64,000 bases of DNA from Caenorhabditis elegans (taxonomy: Eukaryota > Nematoda > Chromadorea > Rhabditida > Rhabditidae), in the NCBI RefSeq assembly GCF_000002985.6, contig NC_003280.10:9854501-9918500 (forward strand), in the 5' to 3' direction. Positions 14,211 through 26,721 of this stretch are shown here, piece by piece. The first letter of the stretch is position 1. Every line of letters starts with the position of its first letter. The notes under the pieces were generated by a model. That model was not told where the DNA came from, ran no database searches, and was given only the letters and a program-made list of their open reading frames with translations. The translations under genes and the position numbers were made by a program.

Positions 14211-14955
14211 TCCACGCCTCTGGGAGCTTACTTCATTTGGGCTGAAAATATTTGAGTACATTCCCGAATTCCCGAAATAGTCTGAAATAATAAAAATACC
14301 ACAACGGAAAAATCAAAAAATGTTACATGTTCAACTATTACAAACGTATGGTATATTTCGAAAATTTGAATTTCCTCCTAAATGCGAACTGCACGACCAA
14401 TCAGCAACTCGCGCCGCCCACTTTTCAGCCAATCAAAAGGAGTATGAGAAGATCGAATGCGCTGATTGGTTGGAAAGTGGGCGTGACGTCTCGTTCACCA
14501 GGGAATTCAATTCTGTTTTGTGTTTTTTTTTTTTTGAAATATAATTTTCATTTACGCTACTTCACTATGTATTAATAACTTTCAATATCAAATATTCAAC
14601 AAAATATAAATATGTTTTATGTTATGTTCGATCAAAAAGTTAAAGGGTTTTAGTTTTATTTTTTGAAGAAAAAAGACAAAACGGAAAGGATACATTACTC
14701 ATCCACTAATTGTCAATTAATGAAAAACATCGCGGTATCTTTCTTTCTACAGAATAAGGTATAATACCACATCGCTTTACAGCAAATCACATCAAAAATT
14801 TGATACAAATTTGTGTTGACTTTTCTGCGGTAAAATGGTTTTTGTGAAAAGAGGTTTCCATCGTTGTGTCATATAATTTTTAAAATATAGAATCTGGTAG
14901 CTGATTTCAAGACTTAAAGTTTGGGAATTTCGTAGATACACAAGTTTATTTAAAT
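14211..14955. other. intergenic interval, kinase promoter and 3' flank of next chil gene
   Basis: Apart from the CCAAT/CRE cluster at 14380-14500, I see AT-rich sequence without coding structure. Confidence 0.6.
14380..14500. promoter_or_regulatory. CCAAT-box cluster and CRE-like site upstream of the kinase gene
   Basis: About 170-290 bp upstream of the kinase ATG there are CCAATCAGC (14397), CCAATCAAA (14431) and the reverse form GCTGATTGGTT (14460), with CGCCCACTTT and AAAGTGGGCG arranged around them as an inverted repeat, then GTGACGTC (14483). CCAAT and CRE-like sites are common promoter elements; direct binding here is an inference. Confidence 0.45.
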
Positions 14956-16672
14956 TCAACCACAAAGTGAAATCAGTGTATTTCCACTTCCTCCTTCACA
15001 TAAATCTGCAGATGAAACCACATTTAATAAAGTATCATTGTTATCATCGGCTCCCAATGCCCATATATACACTCCGCCAATATTATGATCTGCTGCGTAA
15101 TCCATTTTCGCTTGCAGACTTCGTTCATTTTCGAATACAAAGAATTTCCTCTCCTCGCTGTTCCAAATATAAGGGATCTGAGTTTCTTCATGCCACAAAG
15201 CTTCTGATTTATCCCATCCTCTACCAGCTAGGTTCTTCCAAGCAACAAACATTCCTTGTGCTTTACCATTTATTAAATCCGCTTCCTTAAACATTTCATC
15301 TGGCACATTGTCATTCACATTCTCCCAATATCTTCCGTAAAAAGAGAGTGCCATGTTTAGTTTACTTGGAGTCCTTGTTTTACATATCAAGTATTGCATT
15401 GTTTCATCAACATTTTCTCTATTACCTCCATATAACGGGGCATTAGGTCCAACAAACTTTCCATTCACTCCACTCCATGGTGCATAGTATCCATATGTGA
15501 GAACATTCAAAAAATCTACATAGTGAAGGAGTCCATCCATTCTGAGGTAATATTCCAAATCACTTGGAGAGCTTGGAACAATTATGCTCAGAAGATAACG
15601 AGTACCTTTTGGTTGGGCTTTTGTTAATGCAGCTAGTTTTTTCCGAAGTTCCTTTATTGTAGTAATAAAATCATTCATTTCGCTTATGTTGGGCCATTCC
15701 CAAAATAGATCCACACCACTCGCATTGTTGGATTTGATGAATGAAACAATAGAATCTATGAACACACTGAAAGATATTAGAATCGTTGAATTAGAAGAAC
15801 TTAAAATAATAACCTTCTTTTAGTAGAATCTGCTACAACAGTAGAATAATGTTCGGCATTTTTGTGTCCACCGATAGAAAACATAACTTTTACATTCATT
15901 AGCTGGGCTTTTCTGTTAATCTCCAAAAAGCGCCGTCTCTGTGCTAAATTCTCAAAGAACACGTGCCCAGAGGAGTTCATCGGAACATTTGTGAATATCA
16001 AATGAGTCAGTTTTTGTAGTTGTTTTGCAGATATTTTGCGAGGCTCCCAGTCGGTGTAGTATCCAACAATTCGCTTATTACACTTTGCAGATGGAGGTTG
16101 ATCTGGAATTAATTTTTCATTTTTTAATCAATAGAACAGTGTTGCAAGACTCACAATGATGTGACAAGTAATCGCTTTCTGGATTAGTATTGGTCGTGAA
16201 TGAATCTTCATTCAAAGAGTTTTCTATAAACAGTTGGTCAGTGGTAGGATCTCTTATTTAAGTAAAATTTCCACAAATGTAGTTTTTTTTTAACTCACCA
16301 ACGTCTTCAGCCTTCTTTGGCGCATGCAGTGCTCTGACATTTATTGAATTTATAATTATTCCAATGTATTCTGAAATAACTATTTTTTAAATAAACACCA
16401 ATTCTAAAACTAACTTGAAGCAGTTTCATTATTTCGGTATGCGTACATAACTATCTCTGACAGAGTGTATGCAATTGGAATTGCCATGATTAAAATAACT
16501 ACTAGTATACTTATTGAGTACGTGATGGTTTTAGTAGATAGAGCATTTCCATTCCTGCGTCTGCTAAAAATAAAATAAAATTTTAACTCAAAACGTTTAC
16601 TTGCATACCTTACTTGTCTCTATTTTCCAAAAGCAAATCATTAACTCGTGGTGTTATGTTTTCTGATGGCAT
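14956..16672 (-). CDS. chitinase-like protein (chil family) that keeps the catalytic Glu position
   Basis: Exons 16614-16672, 16415-16563, 16299-16370, 16155-16223, 15814-16102 and 14956-15766, about 482 residues. Type II membrane protein: cytosolic MPSENITPRVNDLLLENRD, membrane segment SISILVVILIMAIPIAYTL, a stalk in two small exons, GH18-like domain. More diverged than the 1-10 kb group (GVYIWALGADDNNDTLL at the C terminus) and with an extra intron inside the domain. The catalytic strand reads SGVDLFWEWP: aligned to DGxDxDxE, the Glu is present but the first and third Asp are Ser and Phe. The Asp that orients the substrate acetamido group is therefore missing, so activity is doubtful. Confidence 0.9.
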
Positions 16673-17159
16673 TCGAATGAAAATGTGTAAGTCGATATGA
16701 CAGAAAGTGAAATTGATAATTTGAATCAGGTACAGCAGCGAATCAAATAACAACTGAGTCTGAAAACAAGCTTTCAGAGTGTATTTTGAATGAGCAAGTG
16801 TGAACAAAACGTTTTTGATAGGAATATCTAAACGAATATGACGACTCTCAAACCGGTTCTAGTTACACTTATCAATGCGGAAATAATGAGGAATTGATAT
16901 TGAAGGGAAGATTGATCCATTGTTAATGGCTTTTTGAACCTGTTCATACTTATGCTAATGTTGTATGTTCAAAAGGTTATACTGTATGTACAGTAAGGTG
17001 TGCAATACTAATTTTTGGGCACTTTAGAGACTGCAAAACTATTGGAGGCGCTGCATTTATAAAGAAAAAACGGTACTTGTCTGAAACGAAAAAGCTCACT
17101 TCTAACACTTTTGAGCATTTACTGAACATTAATTGAATCGAACAATCTTCAAACATTAA
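16673..17159. other. intergenic interval between two chil genes
   Basis: No coding exon or clear repeat seen; it holds the 5' flank of the 14956-16672 gene and the 3' flank of the 17160 gene. Confidence 0.6.
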
Positions 17160-18451
17160 TTATCGAGTGCAGTTGTATTTAGTTTCGCCTCCACTTTTCT
17201 TTAAACTTGGAAGATTCGTGACCACAACATTGAGAAGAGTATTTTCCTCATCGTCATCATCAATCGTGTACATTGCTACTCCTCCAATATTGTGTGCAAC
17301 TGCGTAGTTCATCTTTTCTGTCAAACTTTTCTCATTTTCAAATGTCAAAAATTGTTGTGTATCCGCTTTCCAAATATACGGGGTTCTTGTTTCCTCATTC
17401 CATTCAAAATCATTTTGGTCGAATCCATGAGACATCCGTGCGAATTGTTTCCATCCGTACGAGTATGGTCCTTGTGCCGAATCGTCCGGGATCCATACAC
17501 CTTTATCGTCGAATGGAAGTGTAGTGTTACCCCAGTAAATTCCATTGAATGATACCACCATGTTTAATTTGTTTGGTGTTCTGGTCCGACATATCAAGTA
17601 TTTCAATGTATCGTCTACGTTTCCAAACGAGCCACCATAGAGAGGGGAATGTGGTCCAATCTTGTTAGCTTCATAGAAATATTCAAAAGTAATCACATTG
17701 ATAAAATCAACATTTTCCAAGATTTCTGTCCACTTGTAAGGATATTCCGAGTGTGAGCTTGAACTTGGAGCAATAACACTGATAACATACTCATTTGATC
17801 TTCCATTCTCATCTTTCAAATTTGTCAACTTTTTTCGAAGTTCTCGGATGAAAATCAAATAATTCGATTGATCTGTAATAGAAGGCCAATTCCAGAATAT
17901 ATCAACACCATCCAGGTCAAACTTTTTTACAAGTAAGGCAATGGAAGCAATTAGTTTTCTGAAAAATTAACTGTCCTTCAAGATCTACCATATACGTGCT
18001 CACTTTTTCTTTTTCACTAGCACATCAGAAAATAGCGGGGAAGATTCATAACCACCAATTGAAACCATCACTTTCAGCCCTCGATTCAACTCCATCGATT
18101 TTCTTTTCATATCAAAAAATCCATCTTTTGTGCCATATTTGAATTTGATAGTTCCGTCCTTGTGGACCAAGATAAAAGCAAAAATAACATGAGTTAGTTT
18201 CTCTAGCTGTTTAATTGTTATTTCTGATCCCTCGTCACTAGAAACATATCCTATAATTCGTTTTCTATGGAGCACTGATGGTGATTGCACTGAAAATTTG
18301 AATAAGTTCGATTAATTTCAAGATACCTCTGCTTACCTGAGTTTGAGAAGTCATAAAAATAACAAAATAATGATGACACCAGAAAGGAGACAATCCCAAA
18401 AACAAAAAGTAGTACAAAAATTAGAATTGCTAGTTTATAGGTCTTGGGCAT
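17160..18451 (-). CDS. chitinase-like protein (chil family)
   Basis: Exons 18337-18451, 18004-18289 and 17160-17958, about 399 residues with the ATG at 18451 (MPKTYKLAILIFVLLFVFG). An in-frame upstream ATG at 18538 would add 29 residues; I prefer the inner one because it places a short basic segment before the membrane anchor. After the anchor comes a very short stalk, then the GH18-like domain (KRIIGYVS, LKVMVSIGG, GPHSPLYGGSFGNVDDTLKY). The catalytic strand is DGVDIFWNWP: third Asp to Phe, Glu to Asn. It ends GGETKYNCTR. Confidence 0.85.
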
Positions 18452-18763
18452 TCGATTTGACAATTGATTTTCAAAGATAAAAACAATCAGAAATTGAAAG
18501 AAGGAAACTGTCGAAAACGAATCAAAAACTGCAATCAATCACCGATACCATTGAAATAACAAAATAAACACATTTGTGTAATCTTTTGAATTGATTTATC
18601 AAGGAACCTTCAATCGACTTGAGCGTTCGGAAATGTTCCATTGCTTCATCAAGTTTTTTGAAGCTGTTGCAAAACTTCAACTCTACGAATCCTATATTTT
18701 TATATCGAGCTTTACAAATAAGGATATAACTTTTTACACATCAGAAAAAGATATAATAAAGGT
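18452..18763. other. intergenic interval between two chil genes
   Basis: No exon supported except the optional N-terminal extension noted for the 17160 gene. Confidence 0.5.
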
Positions 18764-20102
18764 TTATTGAATACGTTTCATTAACAAATTTGAATTGCTA
18801 CAGCGATATTTCATTGTACCCCCAGAACCTCGTGCGCACATATCCATGGATGTTAATGCATTCAAAAGAGAGTTGTCATTGTCATCTTGATCCACATTCC
18901 ATATAACAAGTCCTCCAATATTCTTGTTTCGAACATAAATCACCTTCTCCGATAAGCTTTTCTCATTTTCAAAAGCTAGAAATATTTTAGATTTCGGGTC
19001 CCAGGCATATGAGCTTTTAGACGAGTCATGCCATTGTGGAATTGTATTTCTTCGGTCCTTAATGAATTTCCTCCATCCAATACTTTTACCCGGGCCATTC
19101 TCATTCTGAGCTACTTTCCAAATATCGTCTTGCTCGTTGAGCCCGTCTTTCACACCATTCCAAAATATTCCCGTGAAAGTGACTCCCATATTGAGAATAC
19201 TCGGTCTTTTTGTAATGCAAGTTAAATATTTCAATGTTCCATCTACATTTCCTCTTTGTCCACCATATAATGGAGATATTGGACCGATATTAGCTCCATT
19301 ACCGGGTAATGGCTCATAATAGTTGATTGATAAGACGTTGAGGAAATCAATGTGATTCATTAAAAGTTTCAGATTGAAGCCTTCCAGCTGTTGAGCTAGT
19401 CGCGGAATAGCAATAGATATGATCATATGTTTCTCAAGTTTTTCTCGAAATTCCTTTATGAATAGATGGAATGTATCCTCGTCTTCTGGCCATGACCAGA
19501 ATATATCGACACCATCAAACTTGTGATCAACGACAAAAGAAGATATAGACTTTATGAAGGAACTGAAGTATGTAAATAAAATAACTTTTTAATTTTTATA
19601 TGTGCTCAATTTTGGCAGAATGACTTACTTTTTCTTTTCATCTTCTGCTAAAACCGAGAAAAATTTGCCATTTATTTCAACCATTATTTTAAGGTTTGGA
19701 TTGTCCATCTTTGCTTTTCTTGCGTAACTTTCAAAATTTTCACAATTTGGCCATTTGATTGTCCCATTTGGAAATATACTAATTGAGGTAAATATGAAAT
19801 GAGTCAGTTTTTTGAGCTGATGATTACTGAGAAATTTTGCAGAGTAAGCAACGACGCGCTTCTGGCATTTGAAATTTGCCATTAGTTTCGAAGAATATTC
19901 GTAGTTTATTTCTGAAAAAATTACTTTGTTACTTCGAAGTTACAGACTCACCATTTGTTTCAAATGCTTCCGAATCTTCCAAATAAAACAAAACTGCACT
20001 CGACAGTCCATAGGCCACCATCGCACAAGTAATCAAAACTAAAGTAATTAGCAGAAAAATTTTGCAAAAATATTTCCATTTCACAGTTATATCTGAAATC
20101 AT
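18764..20102 (-). CDS. chitinase-like protein (chil family), outermost copy
   Basis: Exons 19952-20102, 19629-19911 and 18764-19562, about 410 residues from an ATG at 20102 (MISDITVKWKYFCKIFLLIT). Membrane segment about residues 13-37, stalk, then GH18-like domain (KRVVAYSAKFLSN, LKIMVEINGK, GPISPLYGGQRGNVDGTLKY). The first strand motif is more decayed than in the others and the catalytic strand reads DGVDIFWSWP, with Phe and Ser at the third Asp and Glu positions. It is divergent with the carboxypeptidase gene, 576 bp away. Confidence 0.85.
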
Positions 20103-20678
20103 TGATTGGTTGAAATTTAATGTTTTTTATCAATTTCTGGTTACGTGGAAAGGGAGAATTGACAGTCAAGTTGGGACAGGTTTTTATAAGTTCACTAATA
20201 AAATGTTTATCGAAGTTTTTTTCATAATCTTCTATTCCAAATATTTTTACTTGGGGTTTTAATAAAAGTCTGAATACCTTTAAAAAATTTGCAACCTCTA
20301 TTTTCCAGAATTCTTTTTTGGATACTTTTTGCCCAACATCATCTCAATTACAGATAGATTTTTCCCTCTTTCTCTATAACTCTCTTACAATCATTATCTC
20401 TCTCACATCTCAATGTCAAAAGTCAATTCCAGTTGTCGTTTGACCTCCTGTCAATACAATAAACTATCAAAATAGATCCGCGAGAAGGTTATAGTTGGAA
20501 AAAAGTGGAAATAGAGGGTATTATGTATTAATGCATGGGGGTATCAAATACAATAGGGTAAAGAGGCGTGAGTGGGAAGAAAAAGTGAAAATTGAACAGT
20601 GTGATTTGGAAAAAAAAGTTATTTTAAAAATTCCCAACTTCCGTCACTGATATTACTGCTTGGGAATCAAAAAATCCA
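20103..20678. other. divergent intergenic region, chil gene and carboxypeptidase
   Basis: A TC-rich tract (TCTCTCTAACTCTCT-like, around 20363-20410) is present. No coding sequence seen. It presumably holds both promoters. Confidence 0.5.
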
Positions 20679-23374
20679 ATGTGGTGGACGTCATTAGTAT
20701 TTTCTGTATTATTATTTGATCTCATATTCATTTCAAACTGTGACTATATTCATTTACCTGGAAATTCCGATATTCCAGATCTAAAGTTACAGTCAGGATA
20801 TTTAAATGCCAATGAAAATGGAACTCAAAAAATGTTCTACTTGTAAGCTTCAAGCACAGAAATTTCTAAAATTAATTTTAAAATTTGCAGTCTCCTCGAG
20901 GCGCGGGATATTCCAGTAGGAGAAGCTTCTTTAATAATATGGTTCAATGGAGGACCTGGATGCTCATCACTAAGTGCATTTTTTGAAGAATTCGGCCCTT
21001 TGTATGTCAATTTTGGAGGGAAATCACTATTTGAGAATGTTCATTCTTGGTATCATGTGAGTGTTTTCTAGAAAAAAATTTAATTCAAAAATTCAAACCT
21101 CCGTAATTTTTTTAAAATAAAAACTTTATAATGTTGAAAAACGAATAAATTTGTGTAGTTTGCGGTTTCACAAAAATTATTTAAAAAAAAGGAATCAAAC
21201 AAGTTTTTGAAACGAAAATTATTACTTTTCGTTTCCATTGGAAAACTCAATAAATCATAAATATGTCATGACGGTTTTTAATTTTTGTTGTAGAGGTTTT
21301 GAATTCTATAAAGGACCTAAAAGGATCATCTTCTTCTGAAATTTCTTAAAATTAGTGATTACGGTATTTATTTAGCTTTTCAGAAAGCCAACATTCTGTT
21401 TCTCGAGTCCCCAATTGGCGTTGGATTTTCCTACGACACCGAACAAAGTAACTTCACAAAAGTCAACGATGACAGTATTGCGGAGCAGAATTTCAATTCA
21501 GTTATTGACTTTTTTCAGAGGTTAGTATCATTTTTTAAGTTAAAAATTAATTTGATTTGCTAAATTTTTCCAGAAAACACTCTTCTTATGTGAACCATGA
21601 TTTTTTCATTGCTGCAGAATCATATGGTGGAGTTTACGGACCTATGCTATCGGCACTAGTGGTGGATTCAATATCGAAACGGGAATTTCCCAATGAAAAT
21701 TTCAAGGGATTAATTATTGGAAATGGTTTTATGAATGTCAAGTTATCAACAAATACAATGATATTATGGAGTGCCTATCACGACAGAACATCTCCAGAGT
21801 AAGTTCCTCCCAATATAAAACATTTCTCAAAATTTATGTCCAGTGAATGGGATGAGATCAAGGAGAAGTGTGCAACCTCGGGAGCTCACGATGTTGATTA
21901 TTATGATTTTATGGTAAACAAGCAAGGTCTGAAACTGAGAATGGAAACTTTAATTGCAGCAATTCATGAAAACCACCAATAAAATGGACTATCTTGCTGA
22001 TAACAGTACCGAGTGTGGAAGATTGATTGAACCACTTCTTGGGCAGTTTTCTGAGACTTTTGACGGGTAAGAATCTGAAAATTTTGCAAGTTGATAAAAT
22101 ATTAATATTGAAGCTATAGGCCGCCTTTAAAACTTAGAACTACAGATTGTCAAATAGAAAAAAAATCGGTTTTGAAAATTTCGATGCCTAAAAACAGGTG
22201 GTAAGCTTCCGAAGTTATAATCGCCCAATTTCAGGTATGACTTTTTCAACTACTACCACGATTGCTACACAAACTTCTCGATTCCCAACGCCACTGATCC
22301 CATCAAAGAAACTTTGGCACAAATACCTCGGAGAAGAATTTCGGTACTTCCACCAATAAAAATACTTTGTTACTATCAAAAATTGATTTTTCAGGCCCTG
22401 TTTAATAAGCACTCTACTGACGGTCAAGCTTCGTATAGATGTTGGGCTGATGATGCTCTACATAAATATTTGAATTTGAAAGAAGTTCAAAATGCATTAG
22501 GGATTGATAGAGCATGGAAAGATAGGAAGAAGAAATGGGAAGTCTGCAAGTAAGTTTTCAATTGCTTTGCTATTTCTTATTGCAATTCTTCCGTAGGTGC
22601 GATTTGAAAAATTGCAGAAAATTATTGTGTATTAACATTGTTGTTTCAGTATGCCAATATATGATCAATATGTGATGACTCATCAGGATATGACGCCCTT
22701 CTTTAGTAAAATATTTGATAAATTTACGGTAGGGTTGATAACACGCAAGCTTGCTGGCATTCCAGAGCTTTCAAGGATTTTGTTGAATTTCAGGGTCCTG
22801 CGTTCCGAGTGTTAATTTACAGTGGAGATATTGACACGGCTTGCAACTATTTGGCAGACGGGTATTTTGTACGGGATTTAGCCAGTATACATGGATTTAA
22901 AAAGGGAGGTTACTGAAAAAGCTTAGATTTTCTCAAATGTTTAATTTCAGACGTTGAAACACGGGCCATGGTATCATTCTGAACATAAAGTGATTGCTGG
23001 GAATTTTATGAGATACGAGGGAGCAAATCATTTGGGATCCAAGCTGTCAATTGATGTTGTTACAGTTAAAGTAAGACTTCACTTTAATTTTCTAGGTAGG
23101 CGCCTACGCCTACCTAAAATACATATCAACTTGCATTGGAATTATTTAAATAACGAACATTTTAACAGGAAATTAAAAAACGAGTCTCCTATGGTTTTTT
23201 TGTACTAAAGAAAGGTGCAGGTCGCCTTGAAGGCATTAATTTTCGTAACTTTCAATTTTCCAGGGATCCGGTCACTTTGTGCCACTTGACCGCCCTGGAC
23301 CAGCGCTCCAAATGGTTCACAACTTTCTGACAGGCAAACCTGGAAAAATGACAAACTACACCTCGCCCGTTTGA
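20679..23374 (+). CDS. secreted serine carboxypeptidase (peptidase family S10)
   Basis: Exons 20679-20842, 20891-21056, 21384-21520, 21574-21798, 21844-21913, 21960-22066, 22235-22343, 22395-22549, 22650-22728, 22794-22868, 22951-23070 and 23264-23374, about 505 residues. Signal peptide MWWTSLVFSVLLFDLIFISNC. Family landmarks: WFNGGPGCSS, ESPIGVGFSY, the catalytic serine in AAESYGG, YSGDIDTACNY with the Asp, and the catalytic His in GSGHFVPLDRPGPALQM. All three triad residues are present, so it is likely an active lysosomal or secreted enzyme that trims C-terminal residues. The 3' splice structure is unusual: the sequence after 22868 (VRDLASIHGF) looks coding, but only a GTACGG donor at 22869 keeps the frame into the next exon. 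Length agrees with my memory of C. elegans C08H9.1. Confidence 0.88.
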
Positions 23375-26300
23375 TAACTATCAAAATTCAGTCAGCAAAT
23401 TTACTGTTGGTCTTTTGAGGGTTTTTTTGTAAATAGTTTTTTCAATTGTATATTATTTGCAATTTTGAATACTTTATAAGTTTGTGTAACATTAATAAAT
23501 CAAGTTCCAAATTAGCTATGTTTGTTTTTTTTAGAAAAAGAAACCTAACAGCAACAGTACAAAATGGTAAACAAAAACCTTTGAAAAACGAAGATATTCA
23601 ATTCTATTTTATCTTTTTTTTTGCGAATTTGAATTTTTCGCACAATGCGCAAAAAATAGTTGTTTCATAGGTTTATCCGCTTTCTATGGCAGAGTGTTCT
23701 AGTACGTTTACGTATACACTAAATAGGATTTCCTCGAAAAGACTGGTTATCTATCAGGCTGTATGCTATCTACTTATTTCCACATTCTTTTTTTCTATCG
23801 TTTTCACTTTTAGTTTTCAGTTACGTAACACGTATGCCCACACATATTGCCACTCTCGGTTCATTTTCCGAATTTACTCTAAAAGTTGTCAATCACTTTG
23901 TAGATTTTTTTTTTGTAAAGTTTTTTTGATTGGTATAAACTTTTTTGTCCTGAAACTTGTTAATTAATCAGCCATTTGTTTCCCTAAAAATTTTTGAAAT
24001 TTTGTTTTGGAGACCTTTATTATTTAAAGTGACCGAACACACATTTCTTGGTAGTTTTGTCTGCGTTTTGCATCACTTTTTCTAGTGGTTATCAGAATTT
24101 TTGTAGCATTTTTATTTGGTCGTATCACTGAGTAATACACAAAAAGACAATGACCCCTTAAGTAATAGAAGGGATAGACGGTCAAAAACAATTGCAAAGA
24201 TATCGTTTGACCTTGGTTATAGTCTATTCACCAAATAGCATTTAGAAAAGTAAAGCAGTTTGCGAAAGTTTCAATATTACTATCACTGTTTACTTTTTTT
24301 AGGCTGTAAGGAATTTTTATATTCTGCAAGTTGCCTGTTTGAAATATATTCATCTGGAAGTTTTGAAAAAAATTGCAAAAAAGTAAAGTTATTATTTTGC
24401 TAATAAACAAACAGTTGACTTTGATTGGACCGGTTCTCAAATTTCAACTTTTTTATTTTTCTGGTCATCACTCCAGAAGTAATTCAAAACAAATATTTAT
24501 AATTGCGCCTTTTGTATTTTCAGAAAAATGTGCAACTTTTTGATGGTCTTATTCATATTCAAATCCGTTATTCTTTGTCCAATTCGCCCACGCCTTTTTC
24601 GTTCATCTTTCACTTTTACCAATGTTTCGTTTCTTTTCAATTTTCGGTTCGCTCAATTCAATCACTTTACATTTCCTGCCCTTCCTGAAAGTGGAAAACG
24701 TGGTGGGCGTGTGTGTTGTAAAACAGGCATTTTCTGTTTTCTCATCGGTAAGGTCAAACTTTAGGAGTTGTCACTGGCATTTTTGAGGTTCTCACCTAGT
24801 AGGCTTTTGTTTGAAGATAAGTTCGTCTTCGTGCCTACGTACCTGCCAGAAATTTTTTAGAAATAACACGTTGGAAATTAAATGGCTTTTGATAGGCACA
24901 AAAATACCTGCCTTCAAGGCAACCTACTCGTGTTTTCAGCAGAAATAAATGCGAATCTTTATTTCATATTAGTTATTACCTCTAGAAATTAATCATAAGG
25001 GGAATTTATCAAGTATATTCTGTGCGAACTGCCAATACCGAGCTCATGTCGAAATTCAGAAGATAGCTTGTAGGCGGGCAGACTGGCATATGAGAATGTA
25101 GACGATCTTTCGAAAAATAAGGGAGTATTGAAAAAATAAATAAAAAAGAAAAACTAAAAGATACAACAGTTGAAAATTGAAAATTCAAATTTCAAAATAA
25201 ACAGAAAATGTCAACAATTGAAGCCTACAGAATTTTTTAAACAAAAACTTGTAAAGTTTTCGGTTAACGCTAACAATAAGATTCTGAAAACAACAGTAAT
25301 TAATGTAAGAAAAAAATCCAATTTCTTTAATTTTAATCGCATCTCTCCGAAACCTGCACATCCAACAGTCTCGATCTCATTTTCCGCAAAAGAATTCCAT
25401 TGTCCTCAAATCGTCTCTCCTGATCTTGGCCGCTCTCCGTTTCCATCACATCCAGCACTATTTCCTCATTCATCACTATGTCCAGTTTATACATCTCCTT
25501 CGTCTGTTTCTCGACAAGAATACACGCACTTTCCATTTTTCTTATTCTCTTTTTAATGCGTGGCTATGGAATTTCGATTTAAGTTTCCCTCAATCTTTTC
25601 CTGGACGTTTTTTCCTCGCGTAGGCACAGAAATGCCTACTTGCCTGACATTTGCCTATTTGGTGCTCCTAAACAAACTAGCTATCGGCAGCCAAATCTAT
25701 AGGTAGGCATAGATCAGGCAGGTAGAATACAACAACTTGTTGATTACTTTTTGAATTATTTTTTTCTTCATCTTCACATTTTTTGATTGCGTGTTGATGT
25801 ATTTTCTGGCTGATTGAAAATGTTAGAATGTTGCCGAACGCCGATCGTTTCCCACGTGTCTTTGATGTTCAGTCATGAGTTACTGTTGATGTAGAATATT
25901 ATTTATCTATTGATTACAGTGTTAATAAGTTGAATTCCAATTTGTAAAGTTTTTAGTAGCTATTCTCTTATTAATGGTGGAGTCAAAATTTAAGGGCAAA
26001 AATGTAAAATTAAATATCATAATAAATACCTAACGATTTATTTCAAATTTTTGACATTTTTATCCTTTTTTAAAAGAGCTTGGTATTTTTTAAAAGCTTG
26101 AAAACTGTTGAATATCTTAGCTTGAAATTTTGATACAAACAACAACAATTTTTATAGATCTCTGAAATTAAAATTAAATTTAAAGTTTTGTCTTAATCCA
26201 CCCAAGAAGTCGTTTTTTTTATTTATTTTCATTTGTTTTTTTAAAAGAATTTTCATAGTTTTGTTATTTCATCTCTAATTGTTTTTGATTTCGTAGCATC

Positions 26301-26721
26301 CATCAATTACACTAGAAACACAAAGAATATTTTTCATCGTCAAAAAAACGCCAGACAATTTTTGCAAGTTACGCCCAAAATTTCACAAAAATCACACCAT
26401 AAGCATTATCAATCAGTTAATGAATTTCGTATAAAAAGCTGATCAAAATTTTCAAAAAGTTGTTAGTGTTGGTAACACAAGTTCGCCAAACTTTTCATTC
26501 TTATCAATATCGGGAGGTGACGTCATCGACACTGATTTTCGGTGAAAACACCTTGATTTTCCGTCTTCATTTTTCGACAGTTCAGTTTTATATCTTATAG
26601 TCTCCTTGAGAAAACGGAAAAGTGTTTGCATTGTCTAACTGTTTCTTCTTCCTTTTTTTGTTGAAAGTTTTTACCAAATATCTGATTTGCAGGAATTTTA
26701 AACCACATCCACCTTCACAAA
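23375..26721. other. long intergenic region with dispersed repeat fragments
   Basis: About 3.3 kb without an exon chain I can support. It contains scattered copies of a CCT/TAGGCAGGC-type dispersed repeat (around 24880-24930 and 25620-25730), also present in neighbouring introns. Open frames near 24500-24760 and 25170-25560 lack splice partners and coding character. Confidence 0.6.
26518..26525. promoter_or_regulatory. consensus CRE (TGACGTCA) upstream of the small membrane protein gene
   Basis: A perfect palindromic TGACGTCA lies about 200 bp upstream of the ATG at 26722; a second copy is in that gene's second intron at about 27257-27264. CREB-type factors recognise this sequence; regulation is inferred from position only. 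Confidence 0.4.

Noticed and set aside
23700-24760. Possible hidden gene in the carboxypeptidase downstream gap
   Set aside because: Hydrophobic open frames are explained by T-rich sequence; no consistent exon chain.
25170-25556. 128-codon open frame and an antisense 67-codon frame
   Set aside because: Low-complexity, Ser/Pro/Phe-rich, no splice partners, and no recognisable domain in the 3.3 kb gap.
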